Source of the DNA: Alphaproteobacteria bacterium
GTDB lineage: Bacteria; Pseudomonadota; Alphaproteobacteria; DSM-16000; Inquilinaceae
Assembly: GCA_028284045.1 (NCBI GenBank)
Contig: JANQSN010000041.1
Location: 47,368-111,367, forward strand
DNA length: 64,000 bases
Direction of reading: 5' to 3'
Part shown: piece after piece, positions 47,839 to 57,163 of the stretch
How the letters are laid out: every line of letters starts with the position of its first letter
Position numbering within the stretch: position 1 is the first letter of the stretch
Translations under genes and position numbers: made by a program
Notes under the pieces: generated by a model
Told to the model about the DNA's origin: nothing
The model's database searches: none
Seen by the model: only the letters and a program-made list of their open reading frames with translations

Positions 47839-48468
47839 CTACACCACCCGCGGATGGTCGACCAACGCCAGCATCGGCCGGTCGTGTGGATGATTGCCAT
47901 AGCCGTAGCTGCGGCCAATCGGTCCTTGCGCCGCCAGCCAGTCGCCGACGCGCTGCGCCTTGTCCTCGCGCACGCAGTTGGGACCGGCAAGCCGCCCCGT
48001 CAAGCGTCCGTGGCCATCGGTCTCCAACTCCGTGCCGATGACCAGGTCGGGCGCGCAGCGTTCCGCCGCCAGCCTTTCGACCACCAGGCGCGGCGAGCCG
48101 GTGGCGATGACCAGCACGTCGCCGGCGCGGCGATGGTCCTGAAACGCCGCCAGCATGTCGTCGCGCCAGCGCAAGCCCGGGCGCATCCGCTCCGCGGCCG
48201 CGGCCGCTTCGGCCTCGCTGGTCCCGGCGATCAGGTGGCAGAACAGCGTCTCCTTGAAGCGCGTGCGCTGATCGGCGCGCGCCCGGCCGCGGCCGAGATC
48301 GGCGATCGTGCCGGCCACCGCGGCGGTCAGCGCGCCCGCCACCCGCCGCCGGCCGGCCAGCGCCACCAGCCAGCCCATCAGCGTGTCGCGCCGGGTCAGC
48401 GTGGCGTCGAAGTCGAAGACGGCCACACCCGGCGGCTCGCCGCCCGGCCCCTCGGCGCCCGGGCGCAT
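47839..48468 (-). CDS. HAD-superfamily (IB, SerB-like) phosphatase
   Basis: 209 residues from ATG 48468. Motif I FDFDATLTRRDTL (nucleophile Asp in the first DxD), motif II VIATGSPRLVVERLA (Ser/Thr), lysine and motif III in REDKAQRVGDWL and YGYGNHPHDRPML. This is the phosphoserine-phosphatase-like subclass with a helical cap (~40-100). Phosphatases of this superfamily are known partners in Ter stress loci, where a nucleoside-like metabolite pathway has been proposed. Lies 23 bases after the antiporter gene in the same operon. Confidence 0.87.
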   Translation of the reverse strand: MRPGAEGPGGEPPGVAVFDFDATLTRRDTLMGWLVALAGRRRVAGALTAAVAGTIADLGRGRARADQRTRFKETLFCHLIAGTSEAEAAAAAERMRPGLRWRDDMLAAFQDHRRAGDVLVIATGSPRLVVERLAAERCAPDLVIGTELETDGHGRLTGRLAGPNCVREDKAQRVGDWLAAQGPIGRSYGYGNHPHDRPMLALVDHPRVV

Positions 48469-48491
48469 GGGCGGTACCCAGGAGCGCCGGC

Positions 48492-49493
48492 CTAGCCGGC
48501 CGCCGGGGTACCGCCGGCCAAGCCTTCGATCACGCCCAGATAGTTGCTGGCGATGAAGGCCAGATAGCCGAGCACGAAGATGATGCCGGTCAGCCGCCCG
48601 ATCCGGCCGATGCTGAGCAGGAGTGCGGCGAACAGCACCGACGAGCCGACCATCAGCCACATGTCGAAATCGACCAGCGTCTCGTCGACCACCAGCGGCT
48701 TGATCAGCGCGGTGATGCCGATGATCGACAGGATATTGAAGACGTTGGAGCCGACGATGTTGCCGACGATGATGTCGGTCTGCCGCTTCGCAGCCGCGGC
48801 GATGCAGGTCGCCAGCTCCGGCAGCGAGGTGCCGAAGGCGATCACCGTCATGCCGATCACCGCCTCCGGCACGCCGATGATGGCCGCCGTCTCCACCGCC
48901 CCGCGCACCAGGATCTCCGATCCCGCCGTGACCAGCACCAGGCCGAGGAAGAGGAATCCGACCGCCGCGGTCATCGAGGAATACTCCGGCTCCTCGATCT
49001 CCTCCGGCTCGATCAGGCCGCGGCGTGCCAGGGTGTACTGATAGATGACGTAGGCCACCAGCGCGGCGAACATCGCCCCGCCGATCCAGCGGTCGACGAT
49101 GCCATAGAACATCAGTCCGACCAGCACGGCGGTCGCCGCCAGCATGACCACAAGGTCGCGCAGGACATCCTTGGCGCTGGCCGAGATCGTGGTGATCAAG
49201 GCGGTGACGCCGATCACCATCAGCACATTGGCGATGTTGGAGCCGACGACATTGCCGAGCGAGATGCCGGGGAACCCGGTCAGGTTGGCGTTCACCGAGA
49301 CGAACAGCTCGGGCAGCGACGTGCCGAAGGCGATGACCGTGAAGCCGATGACCATCGGCGAGACGCCGAGATGCTCGCTGACATAGGTTGCGCCGCCGAT
49401 GGTCCAGTCCCCGCCCTTGACCAGGAGCACGATGCCGAGGATCACGGCGGCGGCGGAGAACACCAGCACGTCGGTCTGGGACAGTTCGATCAT
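48492..49493 (-). CDS. Calcium/sodium antiporter (CaCA family, YrbG-like)
   Basis: 333 residues with ~10 membrane helices. The two alpha-repeats are clear: FGTSLPELFVSVNANLTG with GNVVGSNIANVLMVIG, and FGTSLPELATCIAAAAKRQ with GNIVGSNVFNILSIIG. A charged loop (RRGLIEPEEIEEPEYSS) separates the halves. Exchanges Ca2+ for Na+ or H+ across the inner membrane. Its place among ter genes is notable because TerD proteins bind calcium and ter loci usually carry a different transporter-like protein, TerC. Confidence 0.94.
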   Translation of the reverse strand: MIELSQTDVLVFSAAAVILGIVLLVKGGDWTIGGATYVSEHLGVSPMVIGFTVIAFGTSLPELFVSVNANLTGFPGISLGNVVGSNIANVLMVIGVTALITTISASAKDVLRDLVVMLAATAVLVGLMFYGIVDRWIGGAMFAALVAYVIYQYTLARRGLIEPEEIEEPEYSSMTAAVGFLFLGLVLVTAGSEILVRGAVETAAIIGVPEAVIGMTVIAFGTSLPELATCIAAAAKRQTDIIVGNIVGSNVFNILSIIGITALIKPLVVDETLVDFDMWLMVGSSVLFAALLLSIGRIGRLTGIIFVLGYLAFIASNYLGVIEGLAGGTPAAG

Positions 49494-49624
49494 CGGCTCT
49501 CTCGTTGGCTGTGCGGCGCCTGGATGGCAACAGGCCGGCCGGGTCCGGCGGCGGTCGCCGGGCTGACCCGGATCTCAGGCGTGGCAGGAATAAGGGGTGG
49601 GCGGTCGGCCGCGGACGGCGTCGG

Positions 49625-50944
49625 TCAGTCCTTGCGGCCCGTCGTCCATTTCAGCCCGAAGCTGAAGGACTGATCCATCTGGCGGGCATCGCGGAAATAG
49701 TCGACATGCTTGGTGACCCGCATCTCGCCGCCGGCATTCTCCAGAAGCGCGATGGCGCAGATCGACGACTCCGTGTTCGGGTAGTCGAGCCGCACCTCCA
49801 GGGGCGGCTGGCCGGGCGCGCGGACGGTCACCACACCGTCGGCCGCCGACCAGTTGGGCACGCCTTCATAGATCATCGCCCAGACCAGGACGCGGTCGAT
49901 GTCGTCCCAATGGGCGCCGTTGATGCGCAGGTTCTCGCCGCCGCTGACCGCGCCGGTCCGGTCGTCACCGTCCAGCGCGATATAGGGCGGCCGCTGCAGG
50001 GCGCCGAAATTCCGGCCCAGCGCCTGGATCGCGCCAGCCCGGCCGTCGCGCAGGCGGAACAGGCAGCATAGGTCGAGATCGATGCCCGACGACTTGCGCC
50101 CGAAGCCGAACAGGCCCTTGCTCTGCTGACCTTGTTGCTGCTGGCTCCAGTTCAGGTTGATCACCACCTCGCCGAAGCTCGCTCCCTTCTTGGCGAGGCT
50201 GATGCCCTCGCCCTTCTTCTCCAGGGTGATCTTCGACAGGTTGATCGGGCTGCCGCCGCTGGGCCGGGCGGCGCCGCCGGACGGGGTGGCCGGGCGGGCC
50301 GGTGCGGCGGACGGGGCGGCCGGCTGGGGCGGTGGGGCCGGCGGCGGTGGCGGCGGCGGTTCGGGCGTGGGGGCCGGGGCATCGTCGACGACGACGCCGA
50401 AGCTCTCCGCCAGCGGTTTCAGCCCGCCTTGGAAACCCTGGCCGACCGCGCGGAACTTCCACTCGCCGTTGCGCAGATAGACCTCGCCGAACACCATCGC
50501 CGCCTCGCGCGCCTCGCCCAGCGGCAGGCCGAAGCGGGCGATCTCGGTCTTGTCGGCGGCGTTGACCACGCGGATCCGCGCGTCGCTGAGCTGGCCGAAA
50601 TGCTGGTTGCGCGCCTGCCCCTCGTGGATGGTCACGGCGAACGACACCTTCTCGATGCCGCCCGGCATCGCCGGCAGGTCGAGCGCGAAGACCTGCACGT
50701 CGCCGCCGCCGGCGGCCCCGGCATCGCCTTCCAGCGCGACGGAACCCTCCGGCGATCGGGGCTGGTTGTAGAACACCATATCGGTGTCGGCGCGCACCTT
50801 GCCCTGGGCGGTCTGCAGGAAGGCGGAGCCGTCGATCTCCATGCCCGCCGGGCTCTGGGGCGACCAGGACAGCGCGACCAGCACGCGGGTCGTGCCCGTC
50901 TTGGAGATCGAGACGTTTCCGCCGCGCTGCAATTCCGTGGTCAT
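49625..50944 (-). CDS. terA: TerA-like protein: TerD domain fused to a C-terminal TerA domain
   Basis: 439 residues from ATG 50944 (GGGAG upstream). Residues ~1-190 are a TerD-type domain (LQRGGNVSISKTGTTRVLVAL, EIDGSAFLQTAQGKVRADTDM, AVTIHEGQARNQHFGQLSDA). A long Pro/Ala linker (~195-245) follows, then a second domain (GASFGEVVINLNWSQ, SSGIDLDLCCLFRLRDGR, VWAMIYEGVPNWSAADGVVT, CAIALLENAGGEMRVTKHV) as in TerA. First gene of the minus-strand ter operon. The first-domain acidic loops are weaker than in the two TerD copies. Confidence 0.9.
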   Translation of the reverse strand: MTTELQRGGNVSISKTGTTRVLVALSWSPQSPAGMEIDGSAFLQTAQGKVRADTDMVFYNQPRSPEGSVALEGDAGAAGGGDVQVFALDLPAMPGGIEKVSFAVTIHEGQARNQHFGQLSDARIRVVNAADKTEIARFGLPLGEAREAAMVFGEVYLRNGEWKFRAVGQGFQGGLKPLAESFGVVVDDAPAPTPEPPPPPPPAPPPQPAAPSAAPARPATPSGGAARPSGGSPINLSKITLEKKGEGISLAKKGASFGEVVINLNWSQQQQGQQSKGLFGFGRKSSGIDLDLCCLFRLRDGRAGAIQALGRNFGALQRPPYIALDGDDRTGAVSGGENLRINGAHWDDIDRVLVWAMIYEGVPNWSAADGVVTVRAPGQPPLEVRLDYPNTESSICAIALLENAGGEMRVTKHVDYFRDARQMDQSFSFGLKWTTGRKD

Positions 50945-51214
50945 GGTCGCTCGCTCCCACCTGACGCCGAGGCACCGTTGCCCGCCCGCGCCATCCTTGT
51001 CGCCGGCCGGGGGCGCCGGTTCGGCCACAAGATGGGGGCTCGGGCCCGGCAGCGCCACGGTCTATCGCGGTAAAATCCGCCCGGGGGTGAAGAATCCGAA
51101 AGTCCCGGGCGCCCCGGGCGACCGCCGGAGTGCGCGCTTCACCCGCCCGCCGGTCGATGGCATAAGCGGGGTCGATGTGACGCGTGAACCGCCGGACCGG
51201 GACGCCCGATACCC

Positions 51215-52180
51215 TTGACCTCCGCCCCCGATCCCGCCGAGCAAGCGCATCTGGCGCTGGGCGCGACGCTATACGTCCCGGCGACCCGGGACGACCTGAC
51301 GGCGGTTGCCAATGGGACCGGCGTCTGGGGCGTGCGGTCGCTGATCTTCTGTACCGAAGACGCCGTCGCCCCGGACAATGTCGCCCGGTCGGTGGCCAAT
51401 CTCGCGGCCATGCTGCGCGGCCTGGCGCCCGAGGGGCCGCGCCGCTTCATCCGGGTGCGCGATCCGGCCGTGCTGGGCCGGATGCTGGATCTCGACGGGA
51501 TCGAGCAGATCGATGGCTTCGTGCTGCCGAAGGTAACGGCGGACGGCCTGGTCGACTATCTCGATGCCTTCGGCGGCGATCGGCGGTTCTGGCTGATGCC
51601 GACGCTGGAGACGGCGGAGGCGTTCGACCAGGCGGCGATGAAGGCGCTGCGCGCGGTGATGGCGGATGCCGCGGTGCGGCCCAGCATCCTGTGCCTGCGC
51701 ATCGGCGCCAACGACCTGATGCAGTGCTTGGGCGTGCGCCGGTCGCCGTTGGCGACCATCTACGAGACGGCGATCGGCCCGACCATCGCCATGCTGGCCG
51801 GCACGTTCCGGCCCTACGGGTTCGGCCTCGCCGGCCCGGTCTTCGAAGGGCTCGACCATCCGGAGGTGCTGACCCGGGAGGTCACGCTCGACCTCGCCTA
51901 CGGGCTGATGGGCAAGACGGCGGTGCACCCCGCGCAGGTCCCGGTCATCGAGGACGGCTACCGGGTCGGTGCCGGCGATGTCGAGGCCGCGGAGCGGATC
52001 CTGGCGCCGGACGCCGATGCGGTCTTCCGGCTGAATGCGGCGATGTGCGAACCGGCGACCCACCGCGCCTGGGCGCGGGCGATCCTGGCGCGCCGCCGGC
52101 TCTATGGCGAGGTCGGCGTCGCCCCGGCGGTGCCGTCGGCGGCGCCGGTCGGCCGTCGGCTGGTCGCCGACACGACTTGA
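51215..52180 (+). CDS. HpcH/HpaI aldolase/citrate-lyase-beta (CitE-like) protein
   Basis: 321 residues from a TTG start at 51215 with GGGA upstream; the next ATG (51410) would remove the first strand. TIM-barrel lyase signs: VRSLIFCTEDAVAP, RRFIRVRDP, DGFVLPKVT, WLMPTLETAEAF (the metal-binding Glu), and LRIGANDLMQCLG. CitE-like lyases are recurrent partners of Ter systems (with HAD, PRTase and ATP-grasp proteins), so its position divergent from terA is meaningful. PRTase and ATP-grasp genes are not in the window. Confidence 0.9.
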   Translation: MTSAPDPAEQAHLALGATLYVPATRDDLTAVANGTGVWGVRSLIFCTEDAVAPDNVARSVANLAAMLRGLAPEGPRRFIRVRDPAVLGRMLDLDGIEQIDGFVLPKVTADGLVDYLDAFGGDRRFWLMPTLETAEAFDQAAMKALRAVMADAAVRPSILCLRIGANDLMQCLGVRRSPLATIYETAIGPTIAMLAGTFRPYGFGLAGPVFEGLDHPEVLTREVTLDLAYGLMGKTAVHPAQVPVIEDGYRVGAGDVEAAERILAPDADAVFRLNAAMCEPATHRAWARAILARRRLYGEVGVAPAVPSAAPVGRRLVADTT

Positions 52181-52301
52181 TCGCGAGTATCGCACAGCCG
52201 CTACCGCATCCCCTTCCGATTCGGGCCTGGCAACAACCGGTTCATCTTTGTCCGGTATCGTTATCGCCCGCGTCGCTGAACGAAGGGTTTGCGAACCCAA
52301 G

Positions 52302-54083
52302 ATGGGCCAGGATCGCCGGTTGTCGCCCGATGCGGCGACGGCCTCGCCGCCGCTTTCCCGACTGTCCCCGTTCGCCGGCATTCGCGGGCAGATGCTGATT
52401 GCCGCGGGCGTCGTCCTGGCGGGCATGGCGGTGGCCGGTCTCTTGATCGCGGCCGCGTTCGCCTCGATGGACCGGCGGCTCGACGGGCTCTCCGCCCAAT
52501 CGATGCCGGCGCTGGAGGCGGTGCTGAAGGCCGCCCAGGCGAGCGCGCAGGTGGTTGCGGACCTGCCGCAACTGACGGCCGCGCGCACACAGTCGGCGCG
52601 CCAGGAGGCCGAGGCCGGCCTCGCCGAGCGGCTGGCCCGGCTGGCCGCCTATCTGGAGGACGGGGCGTGGCGGCTCTCCAGCGCCTCGGAGGTCGCTGCG
52701 CAGGAAGCGAACCTGACCCAGTTGCAGGCTGACGTGGCGGCGCTCAACGACGCCATCTTCGAGCGGATCGACGCCGAGCGGCAGATCGCGGCTGTGGCGG
52801 ACGGGTTGGCCTCGCGGCGTGCCGTGCTGTCGGCGGCCTTGCCGAACAGCCCGGGCTGGGCGGTGGCGCTGTCCTGGGTCTTGGAGATCGGCCGGATCGA
52901 CCGGGCAATGATCGCCGCCGGCGTCCGCCCGCCGCAGTCGGTGCGGCGCCTGTCGCCCTTTCCGCTGCCACACGGCGATCCGCGCGGCCCCGGGCAGGCG
53001 GCCGACCCCCCTCCAGCCGGCGATGTGGGCCACCTGCTAACCCGGCTGAACGATCTGGTCGCGGTGCAGCGGGAGAACCGCGAGACCTTGGAGGGGTTGA
53101 CCGACCGTCTGCAGGGCACCGCTGCGCAGTTGTCGATGCAGATGCACCAGGCGATCGAACGCACCCATGACCGCTGGCGGTCGGAGGCGGCGGCGGTGGA
53201 GCATCGGCTGACGACGCTCGGTCGGGCGCTGGCGGCGCTGGCGGCGGCGATGGTCGTCGTGATGGGGCTGTTCTTGTGGCTCTATGTCGGCCGGCGGCTG
53301 ATCGCCCGGATCACCCGCTTGTCGGCGGCGGCGCAGCGGCTGTCGGCCGGCGATCTCGGCGTGGTGGTGGCCGATCGGGGTCGCGACGAGCTGGGCGAGT
53401 TGGCGCGGGCGATGGTCCTGTTCCGCGATGCCATGGCGAAGCTGGCCCGCCAGGCGCGCGAGCTGGCCGACCGCAACGCCCAGATCGACCGGACCAACCA
53501 GGAGCTCGATCGGCTGTCGCGCATCGACCCGCTGACCGGAACCTACAACCGACGCTATCTGATGGCCCGGATGGCGCGCCAGGACCGCGGCGGTCAGCCA
53601 GACCGAGGCGGCCTGCCTGGCGGTCCGTCGCCGCCCGCCGATCCGGCGGAGGCGGTGGCGGGCGAGGACGGTGCGGCGGCCCCGGCGGCCATGTCGCTGC
53701 TGCTGATGGATCTCGACCGCTTCAAGGCGATCAACGACCGCTACGGCCATGTCGCCGGCGACGAGGCGTTGCGCCGGTTCGCCCGCACCTGCCAGGGCCT
53801 GATCCGGCGCCACGACGTGCTGGCGCGCTATGGCGGGGAGGAGTTCGTCGTGCTGATGCCGGGGGCGGGCATCGCCGACGCGCTGGGCCTGGCGGAGCGG
53901 CTGCGGGTGGCGCTGGCCGATCTGCAGGTGCCGGCGGGCGACCGGCTGTTCGGGTTCACGGTGTCGATCGGCGCGGCGGAACGGCTGCCGGACGAGCCGA
54001 TGAACGTGCTGCTGCGCCGCGCCGACCGCGCCCTCTACCGCGCCAAGCAGGCCGGCCGCAACCGCGTGGAGATGGCGGCGTAG
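52302..54083 (+). CDS. Membrane diguanylate cyclase (HAMP-GGDEF)
   Basis: 593 residues from ATG 52302, the only good start. TM1 ~30-50 (MLIAAGVVLAGMAVAGLLIAAAF), a helical periplasmic domain (~55-300), TM2 ~307-328, HAMP (~330-385), a short coiled linker, and a GGDEF domain beginning SRIDPLTGTYNRRYLMARM. The active site is RYGGEEFVVLMPG (GGEEF), and an I-site RRHD lies five residues before it, so it should make c-di-GMP with product inhibition. A ~30-residue Gly/Pro-rich insertion after the first GGDEF helix is unusual. Confidence 0.94.
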   Translation: MGQDRRLSPDAATASPPLSRLSPFAGIRGQMLIAAGVVLAGMAVAGLLIAAAFASMDRRLDGLSAQSMPALEAVLKAAQASAQVVADLPQLTAARTQSARQEAEAGLAERLARLAAYLEDGAWRLSSASEVAAQEANLTQLQADVAALNDAIFERIDAERQIAAVADGLASRRAVLSAALPNSPGWAVALSWVLEIGRIDRAMIAAGVRPPQSVRRLSPFPLPHGDPRGPGQAADPPPAGDVGHLLTRLNDLVAVQRENRETLEGLTDRLQGTAAQLSMQMHQAIERTHDRWRSEAAAVEHRLTTLGRALAALAAAMVVVMGLFLWLYVGRRLIARITRLSAAAQRLSAGDLGVVVADRGRDELGELARAMVLFRDAMAKLARQARELADRNAQIDRTNQELDRLSRIDPLTGTYNRRYLMARMARQDRGGQPDRGGLPGGPSPPADPAEAVAGEDGAAAPAAMSLLLMDLDRFKAINDRYGHVAGDEALRRFARTCQGLIRRHDVLARYGGEEFVVLMPGAGIADALGLAERLRVALADLQVPAGDRLFGFTVSIGAAERLPDEPMNVLLRRADRALYRAKQAGRNRVEMAA

Positions 54084-54140
54084 GCGGGCTCTCGCCGCCC
54101 ACGTCGCCCACGTGGTGCCCCAGGATCAATCGACATTCAG

Positions 54141-54187
54141 GACTTCCCTCCCCCTCCATGGGGGAGGGCTAGGGTGGGGGTGATGTC
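54141..54187. repeat. REP-like element, left arm
   Basis: Contains CCCTCCCCCTCCATGGGGGAGGG, itself palindromic, followed by CTAGGGTGGGGGTGATG. It is the reverse complement, with a few mismatches, of 54294-54339. Confidence 0.8.
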
Positions 54188-54293
54188 GCCGCGCGACGTC
54201 AGCGCCTGCGACGCGCCCATCTCGCGTCGCAACGTCCCTGTCCATTCAATGGCGCCGTCGAAAGGTGCTTCTTCATCCGGCTTCTCCATCGAC

Positions 54294-54339
54294 AAGCATC
54301 ACCCCCACCCAACCCTCCCCCATCGAGGGGGAGGGCTTC
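54294..54339. repeat. REP-like element, right arm
   Basis: CATCACCCCCACCCAACCC, then TCCCCCATCGAGGGGGAGGGCTTC; inverted partner of 54141-54187, leaving ~106 bases between. The whole 54084-54370 gap has no gene. Confidence 0.8.
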
Positions 54340-54370
54340 AACGGGCGGCGGCGATGAATGTCGGTTCAGC

Positions 54371-55132
54371 CTACGGCATAAGCTGGCCGCCATTGACCTC
54401 GATCACCTGGCCGGTGATGAAGCTGGCCGCCTGGTCCGACGCCAGGAAGAGGTACGCTCCGACGCACTCGTCGGCGCGGCCGAGCCGGCCCATCGGGATG
54501 GTCTGGCGGATCGCCTCCAACTGCTCCGGCGTGGAGAAGCGCTCGTGGAAGGGCGTCATGATGGTGCCGGGGGCGACGCAGTTCACGCGGATCCCGTCGC
54601 TGACCAGCTCCTTCGCCAGGTTGCGGGTGATGTTCTGCACCCAGGCCTTTGCCGAGCCATAGAGCCCCGCGCCGATGCCGGCCCCGTTGCGCCCGGCGAC
54701 GGAGCCGGTGTTGATGATGCTGCCCGGCCGCGCCTTCAGATAGGGCAGGGCGGCGCGGCAGGCGTGCAGCAGTTGGCGGACGTTCAGGTCGAAGACCTGA
54801 TCGATGATCTCGTCGTCCCAATCGCCGGGCCGAACCCGCCGGACCAGCGCGCCGGCATTGTTGACCAGCACGTCCAGGCCGCCCATGGCCGCCGCCGCGT
54901 CGTCGACGATGCGGGCGGCGGTGCCGGGCTCGGCGACGTCGCCGGCCACCAGATGCGCGGTGCCGCCGGCGCCGCGGATCTCCTCCGCCAAGGCGTCGGC
55001 GGCCTTGACGCTCTGATTGTAGTGGACGGCGACGACGGCGCCCGCCTGGGCGAAGCCGCGGGCGACCTCCGCACCGATGCCGGTGCTGGCGCCGGTGATC
55101 AGCACGCGCTGACCGGCAAGGTCATCAAACAT
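54371..55132 (-). CDS. Short-chain dehydrogenase/reductase (SDR)
   Basis: 253 residues, classical SDR. NAD(P) motif TGASTGIGAEVARGFAQAG (~14-32), NNAGA, catalytic Ser in IINTGSVAGRNG, and YGSAK (Tyr/Lys). The C-terminal VNCVAPGTIMTPFHERF and FITGQVIEVNGGQLMP fit 3-oxoacyl- or sugar/polyol-type enzymes. Last gene of the Gfo/Idh-TRAP operon, so probably oxidises the imported sugar or sugar acid. Confidence 0.92.
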   Translation of the reverse strand: MFDDLAGQRVLITGASTGIGAEVARGFAQAGAVVAVHYNQSVKAADALAEEIRGAGGTAHLVAGDVAEPGTAARIVDDAAAAMGGLDVLVNNAGALVRRVRPGDWDDEIIDQVFDLNVRQLLHACRAALPYLKARPGSIINTGSVAGRNGAGIGAGLYGSAKAWVQNITRNLAKELVSDGIRVNCVAPGTIMTPFHERFSTPEQLEAIRQTIPMGRLGRADECVGAYLFLASDQAASFITGQVIEVNGGQLMP

Positions 55133-55181
55133 GGGGGAAACTCCAAAGGTAACGGGAAGATTGCCAAGAAAGGCCGCAGGC

Positions 55182-56483
55182 TCACAGGAACCGCGGCATG
55201 AACACCGATGGCAGCCACAAGATCAGCGACGGCCACAGGATCACCAGCGTCAGGATCGCGAGCATCGGCAGCAGCACGACGGCGACGTCCTTCAAGGCCT
55301 TGATGACCGAGATCCCGCCGATCGACGCGGCGATCAGCAGGCACAGCCCGTAGGGCGGCGTGACCAGCCCGAAGGCCAGCGAGATGACGCCGATGATGGC
55401 GAAATGCACGCCGTGGATGCCCACCGCCTCCGCCACCGGAAACAGGATGGTGCCGAGGATGATGATCGCCGGGATGGCGTCGATGAACAGGCCGATCACG
55501 AGGAAGGCGGCCGCGATCATGAAGCCGGTGGCGACCGGCCCCAGCTCCATCGCGACGATCTGGTCGACCAGGGCGGCCGGCACCTTGTAGTAGGCCAACA
55601 GGAAGCCGAAGGCCGACGCGGTGCCGATGCAGAACAGCGAGATCGCCGCGAACCGCCCGGTCTCGTAGATCGAGTGGACGAGCTGGCGCACGGTGAGCGA
55701 GCGGTAGATCAGCAGGCTGATCACCAGGGTGTACAAGACCGCCACCACCGACGCCTCGGTCGGCGTGAAGATCCCGCCGACGATGCCGGCGACGATGATG
55801 GTCGGGGTCATCAGCGCGAAGAAGGCCCGCGCGAAGGCCGGCAGCAGCTCGGCCAGGCGCGAGCGGTGGTAGATCGGATAGCCGTAGATCTTCGCATAGG
55901 CATAGACCGTGGCCATCATCGACAGCGCGATCAGGATGCCCGGGATCACCCCGGCCAGGAACAAGGCGCCGATCGACACCGACATAACGCCGCCCCACAC
56001 CACCATCAGGATCGATGGTGGGATGATCACGCCCATCACCGAGGAGCACGCGGTGATCGCCACGGAGAAGCGGACGTCGTAGCCCTGCTTCACCATCGCC
56101 GGGATCATCAGCTTGCCGATCCCCGCCGCGTCGGCGGTGGAGGAACCGGAGATGCCGGCGAACAGCATGCTGACCACGACATTGATGTGACCCAGTCCGC
56201 CCGGCATGTGCCCGACCGCCACCTTCGACAGGTCGATCAGCCGGTCGGTGATGCCGGCGGTGTTCATCAGATTGGCCGCCAGCAGGAAGAAGGGCACCGC
56301 CAGCAGCACGAAGGACCAATAGGAGGTGAAGGTCTCGTTCAACAGGATGAAGGGGCGCATCCGGTCGTCGACCAGCAGGACCGGCAGGCAGGCCAGCCCC
56401 AGCGCGAAGGAGACCGGCACCCGCAGCAGCACCAGCGTGCCGAAGGTGGCGAACAGCAGCAGGGCGGCGTCGCCCGGGCTCAT
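55182..56483 (-). CDS. dctM: TRAP transporter large permease (DctM family)
   Basis: 433 residues with ~12 hydrophobic segments. SPGDAALLLFATFGTLVLLRVPVSFALGLA opens it; HINVVVSMLFAGISGSSTADAAGIG is the conserved DctM stretch, and ITACSSVMGVIIPPSILMVVWG the second repeat. Na+-coupled uptake of an organic acid with DctQ and DctP. Its start overlaps the DctQ stop by 4 bp. Ends 49 bases before the SDR gene. Confidence 0.95.
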   Translation of the reverse strand: MSPGDAALLLFATFGTLVLLRVPVSFALGLACLPVLLVDDRMRPFILLNETFTSYWSFVLLAVPFFLLAANLMNTAGITDRLIDLSKVAVGHMPGGLGHINVVVSMLFAGISGSSTADAAGIGKLMIPAMVKQGYDVRFSVAITACSSVMGVIIPPSILMVVWGGVMSVSIGALFLAGVIPGILIALSMMATVYAYAKIYGYPIYHRSRLAELLPAFARAFFALMTPTIIVAGIVGGIFTPTEASVVAVLYTLVISLLIYRSLTVRQLVHSIYETGRFAAISLFCIGTASAFGFLLAYYKVPAALVDQIVAMELGPVATGFMIAAAFLVIGLFIDAIPAIIILGTILFPVAEAVGIHGVHFAIIGVISLAFGLVTPPYGLCLLIAASIGGISVIKALKDVAVVLLPMLAILTLVILWPSLILWLPSVFMPRFL

Positions 56484-57067
56484 AGCGCGGTCCCCCGGCC
56501 GATATCGTCCTGGCCCGCGTCCGGCAGCGTCTTCGGCCCGTCGCCGTCGTCGAGGGTCTCAAGGCCCAGCATGGCGCGGATGTCGTGGATCATCTGCTCG
56601 ATCAGGAAGACGCCCCAGCTTGCCCCGGCCAGCGGCACCGTCACATAGATGACCAAGAGGCTGACCGGCACGACGTCGCCGCGCTGGCGGGCGCCGAACT
56701 CCGCATAGGCCCAGCCGTCGGTCAGGAAGAACCAGGCGAGAACGCCCATCGCCAGATGCACCAGCAGGCGCTGCGCCCCCTTCGCGCGGGACGAGCGCAG
56801 CTCGGGCAGGATGTCGACGTCGAAATGGGTGCGCTCGCGCACCGCGATCGCCGAGCCCAGCATGATGATCCAGATGAACAGGAAGAGGGCGATCTCCTCC
56901 GTCCACAGGAAGCGCGGCACCAGGCGGACCTCGCCGAGGACGGGCAGGTCGATCGGGCGGCCGAAGATCTGCATGGCCACCGGCACGATCAGCGCCGCCA
57001 TCAAGAGGCCGACCAGAAGCTGCAGGGCGCGGAAATAGAGGTCGAGGACCCGGGTCAACAGGCGCAT
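56480..57067 (-). CDS. dctQ: TRAP transporter small permease (DctQ family)
   Basis: 195 residues, four membrane segments (LQLLVGLLMAALIVPVAMQIFGR; FLWTEEIALFLFIWIIMLGSAIAV; LVHLAMGVLAWFFLTDGWAY; VVPVSLLVIYVTVPLAG). The WTEEIALFLFIW motif is the DctQ signature. The last ~25 residues are a polar tail (LDDGDGPKTLPDAGQDD). It lies 96 bases after the binding-protein gene. Confidence 0.93.
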   Translation of the reverse strand: MRLLTRVLDLYFRALQLLVGLLMAALIVPVAMQIFGRPIDLPVLGEVRLVPRFLWTEEIALFLFIWIIMLGSAIAVRERTHFDVDILPELRSSRAKGAQRLLVHLAMGVLAWFFLTDGWAYAEFGARQRGDVVPVSLLVIYVTVPLAGASWGVFLIEQMIHDIRAMLGLETLDDGDGPKTLPDAGQDDIGRGTAL

Positions 57068-57163
57068 GGGGGCGCGAAACCGCCGTCTTGGGGGGTGAAG
57101 GGGCGAGAGGTATCGGGCGAACCAGGGGGCGGCAGCGCGGGCCGCCGCCCCCCGGCGCGCGGG

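Noticed and set aside
49500..49624. A gene between the antiporter and terA-like genes
   Set aside because: Only 131 bases with no start/ribosome-site combination and no coding character.
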